Origin: Deltaproteobacteria bacterium
Lineage (GTDB): Bacteria > Desulfobacterota > Desulfarculia > Desulfarculales > Desulfarculaceae
NCBI GenBank assembly: GCA_021815655.1
Contig: JAKAGJ010000128.1
Span: 1-6,459 of the forward strand
Direction: 5' to 3'
DNA length: 6,459 nucleotides
Part shown: positions 1-6,459 of the stretch, one piece after another
Numbering within the stretch: the first letter of the stretch is position 1
Layout: each line of letters opens with the position of its first letter
The notes under the pieces: model-generated
What the model saw: only the letters and a program-made list of their open reading frames with translations
Told to the model about the DNA's origin: nothing
Database searches by the model: none
Position numbers and translations under genes: made by a program

Positions 1-78
1 ATGACCGCCGCCAGCCAAGCCAAGCGCGCCCAGGCCCGGCCATCACGACCTGCTCGGCTGCTTGACACGAGGAGCTAG
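1..78 (+). CDS. Possible 3' end of an upstream gene (partial, uncertain)
   Basis: The frame starting at base 1 is open for 25 codons and ends in TAG at 76-78, immediately before the ATG of the channel gene. The peptide is rich in Ala, Arg and Pro, with no recognisable motif. Most of its codons end in G or C, as in the neighbouring genes, which mildly favours coding. The ATG at base 1 is probably an internal codon or a coincidence. A second frame, open from base 3 to a TGA at 63-65, has a similar G/C bias and cannot be excluded. TGA at 2-4 could also be the stop of an upstream gene. A regulator tail would be plausible next to an efflux operon, but that is only a guess from context. Confidence 0.25.
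   Translation: MTAASQAKRAQARPSRPARLLDTRS
70..74 (+). promoter_or_regulatory. Ribosome binding site of the channel gene
   Basis: AGGAG lies four bases before the ATG at 79. It is the only clear Shine-Dalgarno-like sequence in front of any gene here and supports that start. The spacing is slightly short. The site lies inside the possible upstream reading frame, so initiation may be coupled to termination at 76-78. Confidence 0.6.
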
Positions 79-1428
79 ATGAAACCCCGGCCCGTGCCCT
101 TGATGTTCGGCGCCTTGCTGATCCTGACCCTGGCCCTGGCGGCCCCGGCCGCCGCCGAGGAGCCGGAGTTCACCCTGGAGCAGGTGATCCAGGCGGCCCT
201 GGAAAACAACCCCGGCATCGCCTCCTCCCAGGAGGACCTGGCCGCGGCCGAGGCCCAGCTTACCCAGAGCAAGAGCGCCTACTGGCCCCAGGTGGGCGCC
301 CAGTCCGCCTATCAGCGCCAGTGGTACGAGAACTCCCGCCAATCCCTGGCCCAGGGCGGCAGCGGCGGCCAGTTCAACAGCTACAGCAACTCCCTGACCG
401 TCTCGCAATACCTCTACGATTTTGGCCAGACCCCGGGGCGGGTGGAGAACAGCCGCCAGAACGTGACGGCCAACCAGAAGAACCTGGTGACCTCCCTGGC
501 CACCGTGCTGCTCAACGTCAAGAACGCCTACTTTGAGGTGCTCAAGCAGGACGAACTGGTGACGGTCTACGATACCTCCCTGAGGGTGCAAAAGGAGCAC
601 TTGGCCCAGGCCGAAGCCTTTTACCGCACCGGCATCAAGGCCAAGCTGGACGTGACCAATGCCGAGGTGGCCGTGGCCAACACCCAGTTGCAGCTCATCC
701 AGACCCGCTACGCCCTGCGCACCGCCAGGGTAAACCTGGAGACCATCGTGGGCAAGCCCTTGGCCCCCGGGCAGTACCGCCTGGCCAAGATGCCAGAATC
801 CCAGGAAGAACCGCCGCCGCTCGAGACCCTGGTCAGCCAGGCCTTGGCCCTGCGCCCGGAGGTGGGCTCCCTGCAGGCCCAGAAGCTGGCCGCCCAGGCC
901 CAGTTGGATTCATCCCGGGGAGGCTACTTCCCCTCCCTCACGGCCAACGGCTCCTACCTCTACTCCAACAGCGACTTTCCCCTGCAAGAGGGCTGGCTGG
1001 TGGGCGCCAGCCTGAATTGGCCCCTGTTCAGCGGTTTTCGCACCGAAGGCGCGATCAGCCAGGCCCGCGCCGGCCTGCGCAAGGTGCAGGCCCAGATAAG
1101 GCAGATCGAGCTGACGGTGCGCCAGGACGTCTCCGTGGCCCTCTTGAATGTAAAGCAGACCGGCGAGGCCACGGCCACCGCCCGGGTGGCCCTGCGCCAG
1201 GCCCAGGAAAACATGGACCTGGCCGACGGCCGCTGGAAGGCCGGCGTGGGCAGCCCCATCGAATACGCCGACGCCCAGTATCTGCTCACCCAGGCCAAGG
1301 GCAACCTGGTGCAGGCCATCTACCTGCGCTGGCAGGCCTTGGCCGCCCTGGAGCGCGCCTGCGGACCCCGGCCCGATTCCCCCATCGCCAACCGGCCCGA
1401 GGTCAGGGCCGATGCGGGGATAAACTAG
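79..1428 (+). CDS. TolC-family outer-membrane efflux channel (RND system outer-membrane factor)
   Basis: This 449-residue protein is the outer-membrane exit duct of a tripartite efflux pump; members of the family work as trimers with a beta-barrel in the outer membrane and a long alpha-helical periplasmic tunnel. A Sec signal peptide is visible: basic start MKPRP, hydrophobic core at about 8-22, and a likely cleavage after Ala26 (PAAA/EE). There is no lipobox Cys, so it resembles TolC rather than lipidated OprM-type channels. The two family repeats are clear. The first starts near residue 32 (TLEQVIQAALENNP) and the second near 248 (LETLVSQALALRPEV). Each has a beta-strand segment (YLYDFGQ at 111-117; LNWPLFSGF at 312-320) and a helical Gly/Asp motif (RTGIKAKLDVTNAEV at 183-197; KAGVGSPIEYADAQ at 387-400). 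Length is normal for the family. A short Pro-rich tail follows residue 428. ATG at 79 is supported by AGGAG at 70-74. It is first in the operon, 87 bases ahead of the adaptor, so it is most likely dedicated to this pump. Family is certain; orthology to a named channel is not. Confidence 0.95.
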   Translation: MKPRPVPLMFGALLILTLALAAPAAAEEPEFTLEQVIQAALENNPGIASSQEDLAAAEAQLTQSKSAYWPQVGAQSAYQRQWYENSRQSLAQGGSGGQFNSYSNSLTVSQYLYDFGQTPGRVENSRQNVTANQKNLVTSLATVLLNVKNAYFEVLKQDELVTVYDTSLRVQKEHLAQAEAFYRTGIKAKLDVTNAEVAVANTQLQLIQTRYALRTARVNLETIVGKPLAPGQYRLAKMPESQEEPPPLETLVSQALALRPEVGSLQAQKLAAQAQLDSSRGGYFPSLTANGSYLYSNSDFPLQEGWLVGASLNWPLFSGFRTEGAISQARAGLRKVQAQIRQIELTVRQDVSVALLNVKQTGEATATARVALRQAQENMDLADGRWKAGVGSPIEYADAQYLLTQAKGNLVQAIYLRWQALAALERACGPRPDSPIANRPEVRADAGIN

Positions 1429-1515
1429 CTTGAATTCGGTCTTACGCAAAAAATGCCATTGGGCAGGGATGTCCAACCCCTAAAGCCAAACCCAGAGAAC
1501 GGTCGGCAGCCAAAC
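1429..1515 (+). other. Intergenic spacer between channel and adaptor genes
   Basis: This is the only real gap in the operon. By hand count 45 of its 87 bases are G or C, clearly lower than the surrounding genes. It has no convincing rho-independent terminator (only a 4-base TGCC/GGCA stem at 1454-1465) and no convincing promoter: TTGAAT at 1430-1435 has no partner -10 box at normal spacing. AGAGAACGG at 1494-1502 is the only purine-rich stretch near the adaptor start, and it sits too far upstream to be a standard ribosome binding site. An in-frame ATG at 1453 would extend the adaptor by 21 residues, but those codons (four CCA, with CAA and CTA) are unlike the rest of the gene. Confidence 0.6.
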
Positions 1516-2739
1516 ATGTCCAGCATTTCCCAACAAGACGAAACCGCCAGGCCCCCGGAGGCGCCCCAGCCGCCCCGTTCCTGGCCCAAGAAATGGTGGC
1601 TCCTGGCGGCCGGCCTGTGCCTGTTGGCCGGCGGCGGCTACGCCACCCTGGTCAAGGCCCAGGCCGCCCCCGGCAAGGGCGGCCGCCCCGGCGGGGCCTT
1701 CAGCCTGCCGGTGCTCACCGCCGCGGCCAAGGCCGCCGACGTGGGGGTCTTCATCTCCGGCTTGGGCACCGTCACGCCCTTGAACACGGTCACCGTGCGC
1801 CCGCGGGTGGACGGGCACCTCATGGAGGTCTACTTCCAAGAGGGGCAAAACGTCAAGCAGGGCGATAAGTTGGCCAAGATAGACCCCCGGCCTTTCGAGG
1901 TGCAGCTCACCCAGGCCCAGGGACAGATGGCCAAGGACCAGGCGCTGTTGGCCAACGCCCGCCTGGACCTGGCGCGTTTCAAGGACCTCTGGGGCCAGGA
2001 CATGATCCCCAAGCAGCAGCTTGACACCCAGGAGGCCCTGGTCAAGCAGTACGAGGGCGTGGTCAGGACCGACCAGGGGCAGATCGACAACGCCAAACTG
2101 CAACTTACCTACTGCCACATCACCGCGCCCATCTCCGGCCGCGTGGGCCTGCGTCTGGTGGACCCCGGCAACATGGTGCGCGCCACGGACCAGAACGGCC
2201 TGTTGGTCATCACCCAGGTCAAACCCATCTCGGTGATTTTCGCCATCCCCGAGGACAGCCTGCCCAAGGTGCTGCGAAAATTCTCGCCCCAGAACCCCCT
2301 GACCGTGGAGATTTTCGACCGCGAACAGAAGCGCAAGCTGGCCCAGGGCACCCTGTTGACCCTTGACAACCAGATCGACCCCACCACCGGCACGGTCAAG
2401 CTCAAGGCCCTGTTGCCCAACCAGGGCAGCGAGCTGTTCCCCAACCAGTTCGTCAACGCCCGCCTGCGGGTGGACACCCTCAAGGATGCCATCGTGGTGC
2501 CCGTGGCCGCCATCCAGCGCGGCCCCCAGGGCAGTTTCGTCTACGTGGTCACCGAGGAGCAGACCGCCGCCATGCGCAAGGTGCGACTGGGGCAGACCCA
2601 GGAAGGCCAGACCGTAATCAACGCCGGGCTCAAGCCGGGTGAACTGGTGGTGGTGGACGGTGCCGACCGCCTGCGCGAGGGGGCCAAGGTGGAAGCCAAG
2701 CCCTACGAAAACGGCGCCGCCCCGGGCACTGAGCAATGA
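1516..2739 (+). CDS. mdtA: RND efflux periplasmic adaptor (membrane fusion protein), MdtA/MuxA type
   Basis: This 407-residue adaptor joins the inner-membrane RND trimer to the outer-membrane channel. A polar, Pro/Gln-rich N-terminus is followed by a signal-anchor or signal peptide (PKKWW then a hydrophobic run, about 24-46). Cys35 follows Leu, so there is no proper lipobox. Domains in order: first lipoyl half (about 92-124, [20 protein letters not shown]), alpha-hairpin (about 125-198), second lipoyl half ([19 protein letters not shown], 201-219), beta-barrel (about 236-318, with [18 protein letters not shown] at 278-295 and [14 protein letters not shown] at 307-320), then the membrane-proximal domain. 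These blocks match E. coli MdtA closely from memory, and length is close to its 415 residues. ATG at 1516 is preferred over in-frame ATG 1453 because the intervening codons look non-coding and neither start has a good ribosome binding site. The stop overlaps the next gene by ATGA. At the hairpin tip, Arg154 and Leu158 of the RLS channel-docking motif are present but the Ser position is Pro165. The family call is firm; the start is moderately sure. Confidence 0.93.
   Translation: MSSISQQDETARPPEAPQPPRSWPKKWWLLAAGLCLLAGGGYATLVKAQAAPGKGGRPGGAFSLPVLTAAAKAADVGVFISGLGTVTPLNTVTVRPRVDGHLMEVYFQEGQNVKQGDKLAKIDPRPFEVQLTQAQGQMAKDQALLANARLDLARFKDLWGQDMIPKQQLDTQEALVKQYEGVVRTDQGQIDNAKLQLTYCHITAPISGRVGLRLVDPGNMVRATDQNGLLVITQVKPISVIFAIPEDSLPKVLRKFSPQNPLTVEIFDREQKRKLAQGTLLTLDNQIDPTTGTVKLKALLPNQGSELFPNQFVNARLRVDTLKDAIVVPVAAIQRGPQGSFVYVVTEEQTAAMRKVRLGQTQEGQTVINAGLKPGELVVVDGADRLREGAKVEAKPYENGAAPGTEQ
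2736..2739 (+). other. ATGA stop/start overlap, adaptor to first RND subunit
   Basis: The TGA ending the adaptor (2737-2739) overlaps the ATG of the pump gene (2736-2738). Only a weak GAG at 2731-2733 precedes it, so translation of the pump probably depends on ribosomes finishing the adaptor. The pump start fits family N-termini ([16 protein letters not shown]). Confidence 0.85.
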
Positions 2740-5700
2740 ATTTTTCCCGCATCTTCATCGAAAGGCCGGTGGCCACCACCCTGCTGATGGTGGCCATCCT
2801 GCTGGCCGGCGGCGTGGCCTACAAGCAGTTGGCCGTCTCGGCCCTGCCCCAGGTGGACTACCCCACCATCCAGGTGCGCACCTTCTATCCCGGGGCCAGC
2901 CCCGACGTGATGGCCTCCTCGGTCACCTCGCCCCTGGAACGCCAGTTCGGCCAGATGCCCGGCCTGACCAACATGACCTCCACCAGCTCCAGCGGCAGCT
3001 CCATCATCACCCTGCAATTCACCCTGGAATTGAACCTGGACGTGGCCGAGCAGCAGGTGCAGGCGGCCATCAACGCCGCCTTCACCTTCTTGCCCAAGGA
3101 CCTGCCCAACCCACCCGTCTACAGCAAGGTCAACCCCGCCGACGCCCCCATCCTCACCCTGGCGCTGACCTCCGACGCCCTGCCCCTGCCCCGGGTGGCG
3201 GACCTGGCCGACACCCGTTTCGCCCAGAAGATATCCCAATTGCCCGGAGTGGGGCTGGTGAGCATCAGCGGCGGGCAGCGCCCGGCCGTGCGCGTGCACG
3301 CCAACCCCCTGGCCCTGGCCTCCTACGGCCTGACCCTGGAGGACCTGCGAACCGCCATAACCACCACCAACGTCAACCAGGCCAAGGGCGGCTTCGACGG
3401 CCCCCAGCAGGCCTACGTCATCGGCGCCAACGACCAGCTCTTCAACGCCGCCGAGTACCGGCCCCTGGTGATCGCCTACAAGAACGGCGCGCCGGTGCGT
3501 CTGTCGGACGTGGCCGAGGTGGTGGACTCGGCCGAGGACGTCAAGCAGGCGGCCTGGATGAATCAGACCCCGGCGGTGATCGTCAACATCCAGCGCCAGC
3601 CCGGGGCCAACGTCATCGAGGTGGTGGACCGCATCAAGCGCCTGCTGCCCCAGTTGCAAAGCGCTTTGCCCCCCACGGTGCATGTGCAGGTGCTCACCGA
3701 CCGCACCACCACCATCCGCGCCTCGGTGGATGACGTGCAGTACGAGCTGATGCTGGCCGTGGTGCTGGTGGTGATGGTCATTTTCATTTTTCTGCGCAAC
3801 CTCTCGGCCACGGCCATCCCCAGCGTGGCCGTGCCCCTGTCCCTGGTGGGCACCTTCGGGGTGATGTATCTGCTGGGCTTCAGCCTCAACAACCTCTCCC
3901 TCATGGCGCTGACCATCTCCACCGGTTTCGTGGTGGATGACGCCATCGTCATGATCGAGAACATCGCCCGCTTCGTGGAGCAGGGCGAGACTCCCATGCA
4001 GGCGGCCTTGAAGGGCTCCAAACAGATCGGCTTCACCATCATCTCGCTGACCGTCTCGCTGATCGCCGTGCTGATTCCCCTGTTGTTCATGGCCGACGTG
4101 GTGGGGCGCCTGTTCCGGGAGTTCGCCATCACCCTGGGGGTGACCATCCTCATCTCGGCGGTGGTGTCCCTGACGCTCACGCCCATGATGTGCGCCCGCC
4201 TGCTTAAGCACGGGGCGCAGCAGGGGCGTTTCTTCAATTGGACCCAGCGTATTTTAGACAGCATAATCGAGCACTACGGCAGGTCCTTAAAAATTATTCT
4301 AAGGCACCAGCCGGCTACCCTGCTGGTGGCCGTGGGCACCCTGGCGCTGACGGTGCTGCTCTATGTCTACGTGCCCAAGGGATTTTTCCCGGTGCAGGAC
4401 ACCGGGGTCATCATGGGTATCTCCGAGGCCCCCCAGGCCATCTCCTTCCCGGCCATGGCCCTGCGCCAGCAGGCCCTGGCCCGGGTGATCCTGGAGGACC
4501 CGGCGGTGGAGAGCCTGTCGTCCTTCATCGGCATCGACGGCACCAACACCACCCTGAACAGCGGCCGTATCCAGATCAACCTCAAACCCCTGCGGGAGCG
4601 CCACCTGAGCGCCAGCGAGGTGATCCGCCGCCTGCAGCCGGCCGTGGACAAGGTGGGCGGCATCGCCCTGTACATGCAGCCGGTGCAGGACCTCACCGTG
4701 GACGCCCGGGTCAGCCGCACGCAGTACAAGTACACCCTGGAAGACCCGGACCTGGACCGGCTCAACCACCTGGCCCCTCAACTGGTGCAAACCCTGGCCC
4801 AGCGGCCGGAGTTGGCGGGCGTGAGCAGCGACCAGCAGGACCAGGGCCTGCGCGTCTCGTTGACCATTGACCGCAACACCGCCTCCCGCCTGGGCATCAC
4901 CCCCCAGGCCATCGACGACGTGCTCTACGACGCCTTTGGCCAGCGCCAGGTTTCCACCATCTTCACGGAACTCAACCAGTACCGGGTGGTGCTGGCCGGC
5001 GGCGCCGGCGTGCAGGAAGGCCCCCACGGCCTACAGGCCCTTTATCTGCGCAGCGCCGGCGGCGGTCAGGTGCCGCTGTCCAGCGTGGCCAAGTTCGAGG
5101 AAACCACCGGCCCCCTGGCCATCAGCCGCCAGGGGCAGTTCCCGGCGGTGACCGTCTCCTTTGACCTGGCCCCCGGGGTGTCCCTGGGGCACGGCGTGGA
5201 GGCCATCCAGGCCGCCACGGCCCAGATGAACCTGCCGGCCAGCACGCGCTTGAGTTTCCAAGGCACGGCCTTGGCCTTCATGGCCTCGCTCAAGAGCCAG
5301 CCCCTGTTGATCCTGGCGGCCCTGGTTACGGTTTACATCGTGCTGGGGGTGCTCTACGAGAGCTACATCCACCCGGTGACCATCCTCTCCACCCTGCCTT
5401 CGGCCGGCGTGGGGGCGGTGCTGGCCCTCTTGGCCTTCAAGCTGGACCTGACGGTAATCGCGGTGATCGGCATCATCCTGCTTATCGGCATCGTCAAGAA
5501 AAACGGCATCATGGTCATAGACTTCGCCCTTGAGGCCGAGCGCCAGGAGGGCAAGTCCCCCGAGGATGCCATCTTCCAGGCCTGCCTGCTGCGTTTTCGC
5601 CCCATCATGATGACCACCATGGCCGCCCTGCTGGGCGCCCTGCCCCTGGCCCTGGGTGGCGGCGTGGGCTCGGAACTGCGCAAACCCCTGGGCATCGCCA

Positions 5701-5816
5701 TCATCGGCGGCCTGGTCATCAGCCAAATACTCACCCTCTACACCACCCCGGTGATCTATCTGGCCTTCGACCGCCTGGCCGCCAAGCTGCGCTCCCGGCG
5801 TGAAGCCCGGCCATGA
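2736..5816 (+). CDS. mdtB: RND multidrug efflux transporter subunit, MdtB/MuxB type
   Basis: This complete 1026-residue inner-membrane proton/drug antiporter of the HAE1 RND class is close in length to E. coli MdtB (1040) and matches it along its whole length from memory. The two-half RND plan is clear. TM1 is at about 11-30, followed by a periplasmic porter/docking domain (about 35-332, with [12 protein letters not shown] at 66-77 and KVNPADAPI at 131-139). TM2-TM6 span about 335-485, a cytoplasmic linker about 490-522, and TM7 about 525-546. The second periplasmic domain runs about 548-850 (GFFPVQDTG at 549-557) and TM8-TM12 about 853-1010. The proton-relay residues are intact: Asp401 and Asp402 in TM4 ([13 protein letters not shown]), Lys922 in TM10 ([13 protein letters not shown]), and Arg953 and Thr960 in TM11 ([10 protein letters not shown]). 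By position these correspond to AcrB D407, D408, K940, R971 and T978. ATGA overlaps at both ends tie it to the adaptor and the second RND gene. In E. coli the products form a B2C heterotrimer; that stoichiometry is inferred here. The linker region has unusual codons (listed separately). MdtB rather than MdtC type is judged from matched motifs and gene order. Confidence 0.95.
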   Translation: MNFSRIFIERPVATTLLMVAILLAGGVAYKQLAVSALPQVDYPTIQVRTFYPGASPDVMASSVTSPLERQFGQMPGLTNMTSTSSSGSSIITLQFTLELNLDVAEQQVQAAINAAFTFLPKDLPNPPVYSKVNPADAPILTLALTSDALPLPRVADLADTRFAQKISQLPGVGLVSISGGQRPAVRVHANPLALASYGLTLEDLRTAITTTNVNQAKGGFDGPQQAYVIGANDQLFNAAEYRPLVIAYKNGAPVRLSDVAEVVDSAEDVKQAAWMNQTPAVIVNIQRQPGANVIEVVDRIKRLLPQLQSALPPTVHVQVLTDRTTTIRASVDDVQYELMLAVVLVVMVIFIFLRNLSATAIPSVAVPLSLVGTFGVMYLLGFSLNNLSLMALTISTGFVVDDAIVMIENIARFVEQGETPMQAALKGSKQIGFTIISLTVSLIAVLIPLLFMADVVGRLFREFAITLGVTILISAVVSLTLTPMMCARLLKHGAQQGRFFNWTQRILDSIIEHYGRSLKIILRHQPATLLVAVGTLALTVLLYVYVPKGFFPVQDTGVIMGISEAPQAISFPAMALRQQALARVILEDPAVESLSSFIGIDGTNTTLNSGRIQINLKPLRERHLSASEVIRRLQPAVDKVGGIALYMQPVQDLTVDARVSRTQYKYTLEDPDLDRLNHLAPQLVQTLAQRPELAGVSSDQQDQGLRVSLTIDRNTASRLGITPQAIDDVLYDAFGQRQVSTIFTELNQYRVVLAGGAGVQEGPHGLQALYLRSAGGGQVPLSSVAKFEETTGPLAISRQGQFPAVTVSFDLAPGVSLGHGVEAIQAATAQMNLPASTRLSFQGTALAFMASLKSQPLLILAALVTVYIVLGVLYESYIHPVTILSTLPSAGVGAVLALLAFKLDLTVIAVIGIILLIGIVKKNGIMVIDFALEAERQEGKSPEDAIFQACLLRFRPIMMTTMAALLGALPLALGGGVGSELRKPLGIAIIGGLVISQILTLYTTPVIYLAFDRLAAKLRSRREARP
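4248..4310 (+). other. AT-rich rare-codon patch with inverted repeat inside the MdtB-like gene
   Basis: Codons 505-525 of the pump include CGT ATT TTA, ATA and then AGG TCC TTA AAA ATT ATT CTA AGG, in a gene otherwise dominated by G/C-ending codons. The only two in-frame TTA codons I found in the window are here (4254-4256 and 4287-4289). Overlapping them is an inverted repeat: GGTCCTTA (4282-4289) pairs with TAAGG (4300-4304) plus ACC (4306-4308), leaving one bulged C and a 10-base loop. The patch encodes the cytoplasmic linker just before TM7, where the two homologous halves meet. The reading frame is intact. Whether the hairpin or codon use matters is unknown. Confidence 0.6.
5813..5816 (+). 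other. ATGA stop/start overlap, first to second RND subunit
   Basis: The TGA of the MdtB-like gene (5814-5816) overlaps the ATG of the MdtC-like gene (5813-5815). No good Shine-Dalgarno sequence precedes it, so translational coupling is likely, which would tie the amounts of the two pump subunits together. Confidence 0.85.
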
Positions 5817-6459
5817 CCATCACCACCCAGTTCATCCACCGGCCGGTGGCCACCTCCCTGTTGACCATCGGCCTGGTGCTGGCCGGCATCCTGGCCTTCC
5901 GCATGCTGCCGGTCTCGCCGCTGCCCCAGGTGGATTTTCCCACCATCTTCGTCACCGCCGCCCTGCCCGGGGCCGACCCCGAGACCATGGCCACGGCCGT
6001 GGCCGCCCCCCTGGAGCGCCAGTTCGGGCGCATCGCCGGGGTGACCGAGATGACCTCCACCAGCTACCGCGGCAGCACCAGCGTCGTCTTGCAATTCGAC
6101 CTGGACCGCAACATCGACGGCGCCGCCCGCGACGTGCAGGCGGCCATCAATGCCGCCCGGGGCTATCTGCCGGCCAACCTGCCGGCCAACCCCACCTATC
6201 GCAAGGTCAATCCGGCCGACGCCCCCATCATGCTGCTGGCGCTGACCTCCGACACGGTGAGTACGGCCCGGCTCTACGACGTGGCCTCCACGGTGTTGCA
6301 GCAGAAGCTGGCCCAGGTGCAGGGCGTGGGGCAGGTGATCGTGGGCGGCAGCTCCCTGCCGGCGGTGCGCGTGGAATTGAACCCCACGGCCCTGAACAAA
6401 TACGGGCTCAGCCTGGAGGCCGTGCGCGGCGCGCTCACGGGCACCAGTGGCAACCGCCC
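5813..6459 (+). CDS. mdtC: RND multidrug efflux transporter subunit, MdtC/MuxC type (partial, 3' end outside window)
   Basis: This is the start of the second RND pump gene, cut by the window edge after 215 full codons and two bases; a complete family member has about 1,025 residues. Visible parts are a short cytoplasmic N-terminus, TM1 (about 11-30, [19 protein letters not shown]) and part of the first periplasmic porter domain. Diagnostic blocks resemble E. coli MdtC more than Mdt[18 protein letters not shown] (29-45), [11 protein letters not shown] (72-82), [16 protein letters not shown] (100-115), [14 protein letters not shown] (127-140) and [15 protein letters not shown] (177-191). It aligns without gaps to the first 215 residues of the preceding pump gene, with 116 identities (54%) by hand count, so the two are tandem paralogues that nevertheless keep separate MdtB and MdtC signatures. 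In E. coli, MdtC joins MdtB in a mixed trimer and is thought to be the main drug-handling subunit. The proton-relay residues lie beyond the window and could not be checked. Confidence 0.93.
   Translation, partial: MTITTQFIHRPVATSLLTIGLVLAGILAFRMLPVSPLPQVDFPTIFVTAALPGADPETMATAVAAPLERQFGRIAGVTEMTSTSYRGSTSVVLQFDLDRNIDGAARDVQAAINAARGYLPANLPANPTYRKVNPADAPIMLLALTSDTVSTARLYDVASTVLQQKLAQVQGVGQVIVGGSSLPAVRVELNPTALNKYGLSLEAVRGALTGTSGNR

Noticed and set aside
62..67. Perfect TTGACA -35-like hexamer just before the channel gene
   Set aside because: A -10 box at normal spacing would fall inside the coding start (about 85-90), where the sequence is GC-rich and unlike TATAAT.
1469..1483. Four-codon reading frame (MSNP) in the channel/adaptor spacer, a possible leader peptide
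   Set aside because: The purines in front of it directly touch the ATG, with no usable ribosome-binding spacing. So short a frame is expected by chance, and no attenuator stems are seen.
1609..1620. Cys35 of the adaptor as a lipoprotein lipidation site
   Set aside because: The residue before Cys is Leu, not Gly, Ala or Ser, so the lipobox rule is not met. A membrane anchor or signal peptide fits better.
1480..2736. Long minus-strand open frame (about 418 codons) opposite the adaptor gene
   Set aside because: It is antisense to a clear MdtA-type adaptor, with a low-complexity His/Gly/Leu-rich product. It is a shadow of codon bias.
2639..3733. Plus-strand open frame spanning the adaptor/pump junction in another frame
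   Set aside because: Its product is Pro/Arg/Gly/His-rich, and it overlaps two certain genes in a different frame.
2703..4211. Long minus-strand open frame (about 500 codons) opposite the adaptor end and first pump gene
   Set aside because: It is antisense to a strongly conserved RND gene. Its Gly/His/Gln-rich, low-complexity translation is what GC-rich sequence gives opposite a real gene, and no domain is visible.
5504..5512. Gly924 next to the proton-relay Lys922-Asn923, where E. coli MdtB has Ala
   Set aside because: Both KNG and KNA occur among RND pumps as I recall them, so it is ordinary variation and the relay residues themselves are intact.
6167..6190. Perfect 12-base tandem repeat (CTGCCGGCCAAC twice) giving LPANLPAN in the MdtC-like protein
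   Set aside because: The paralogous pump has the same length at this place, so nothing was inserted. It looks like a coincidence of favoured codons.

Overview
The window is a single plus-strand efflux operon from a GC-rich Gram-negative bacterium. It encodes a TolC-type outer-membrane channel, an MdtA/MuxA-type periplasmic adaptor, an MdtB/MuxB-type RND pump subunit and the first part of an MdtC/MuxC-type RND subunit cut by the right edge. Third codon positions are mostly G or C (CTG, GCC, CCC, ATC, GTG) in all four genes. An outer-membrane channel requires a double-membrane cell. The codon style would suit a high-GC Desulfobacterota or another proteobacterial lineage, but nothing here fixes the taxon.

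Layout: bases 1-78 hold an open frame that may be the tail of an upstream gene, ending in TAG right before the first efflux gene. Bases 79-1428 are the outer-membrane factor, with a Shine-Dalgarno-like AGGAG. Bases 1429-1515 are an 87-base, AT-richer spacer. Bases 1516-2739 are the adaptor; an in-frame ATG at 1453 is a less likely start. Bases 2736-5816 are the complete first RND subunit. From 5813 the second RND subunit runs off the window after 215 full codons. Adaptor/RND1 and RND1/RND2 overlap by ATGA, which points to translational coupling. No terminator, RNA gene, mobile element or CRISPR array was seen, and the minus strand carries only shadow reading frames.

Working model from the known families: the two RND proteins form a mixed trimer in the inner membrane (B2C in E. 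coli MdtABC), powered by proton influx. The adaptor bridges the periplasm to the outer-membrane channel, giving a tripartite exporter for amphiphilic compounds. The substrate cannot be read from the sequence.

This is a conserved, well-known system, and I do not see a new one. The features most worth a second look are a patch of unusual codons with a small inverted repeat at the junction of the two halves of the MdtB-like gene, and the channel-first gene order.
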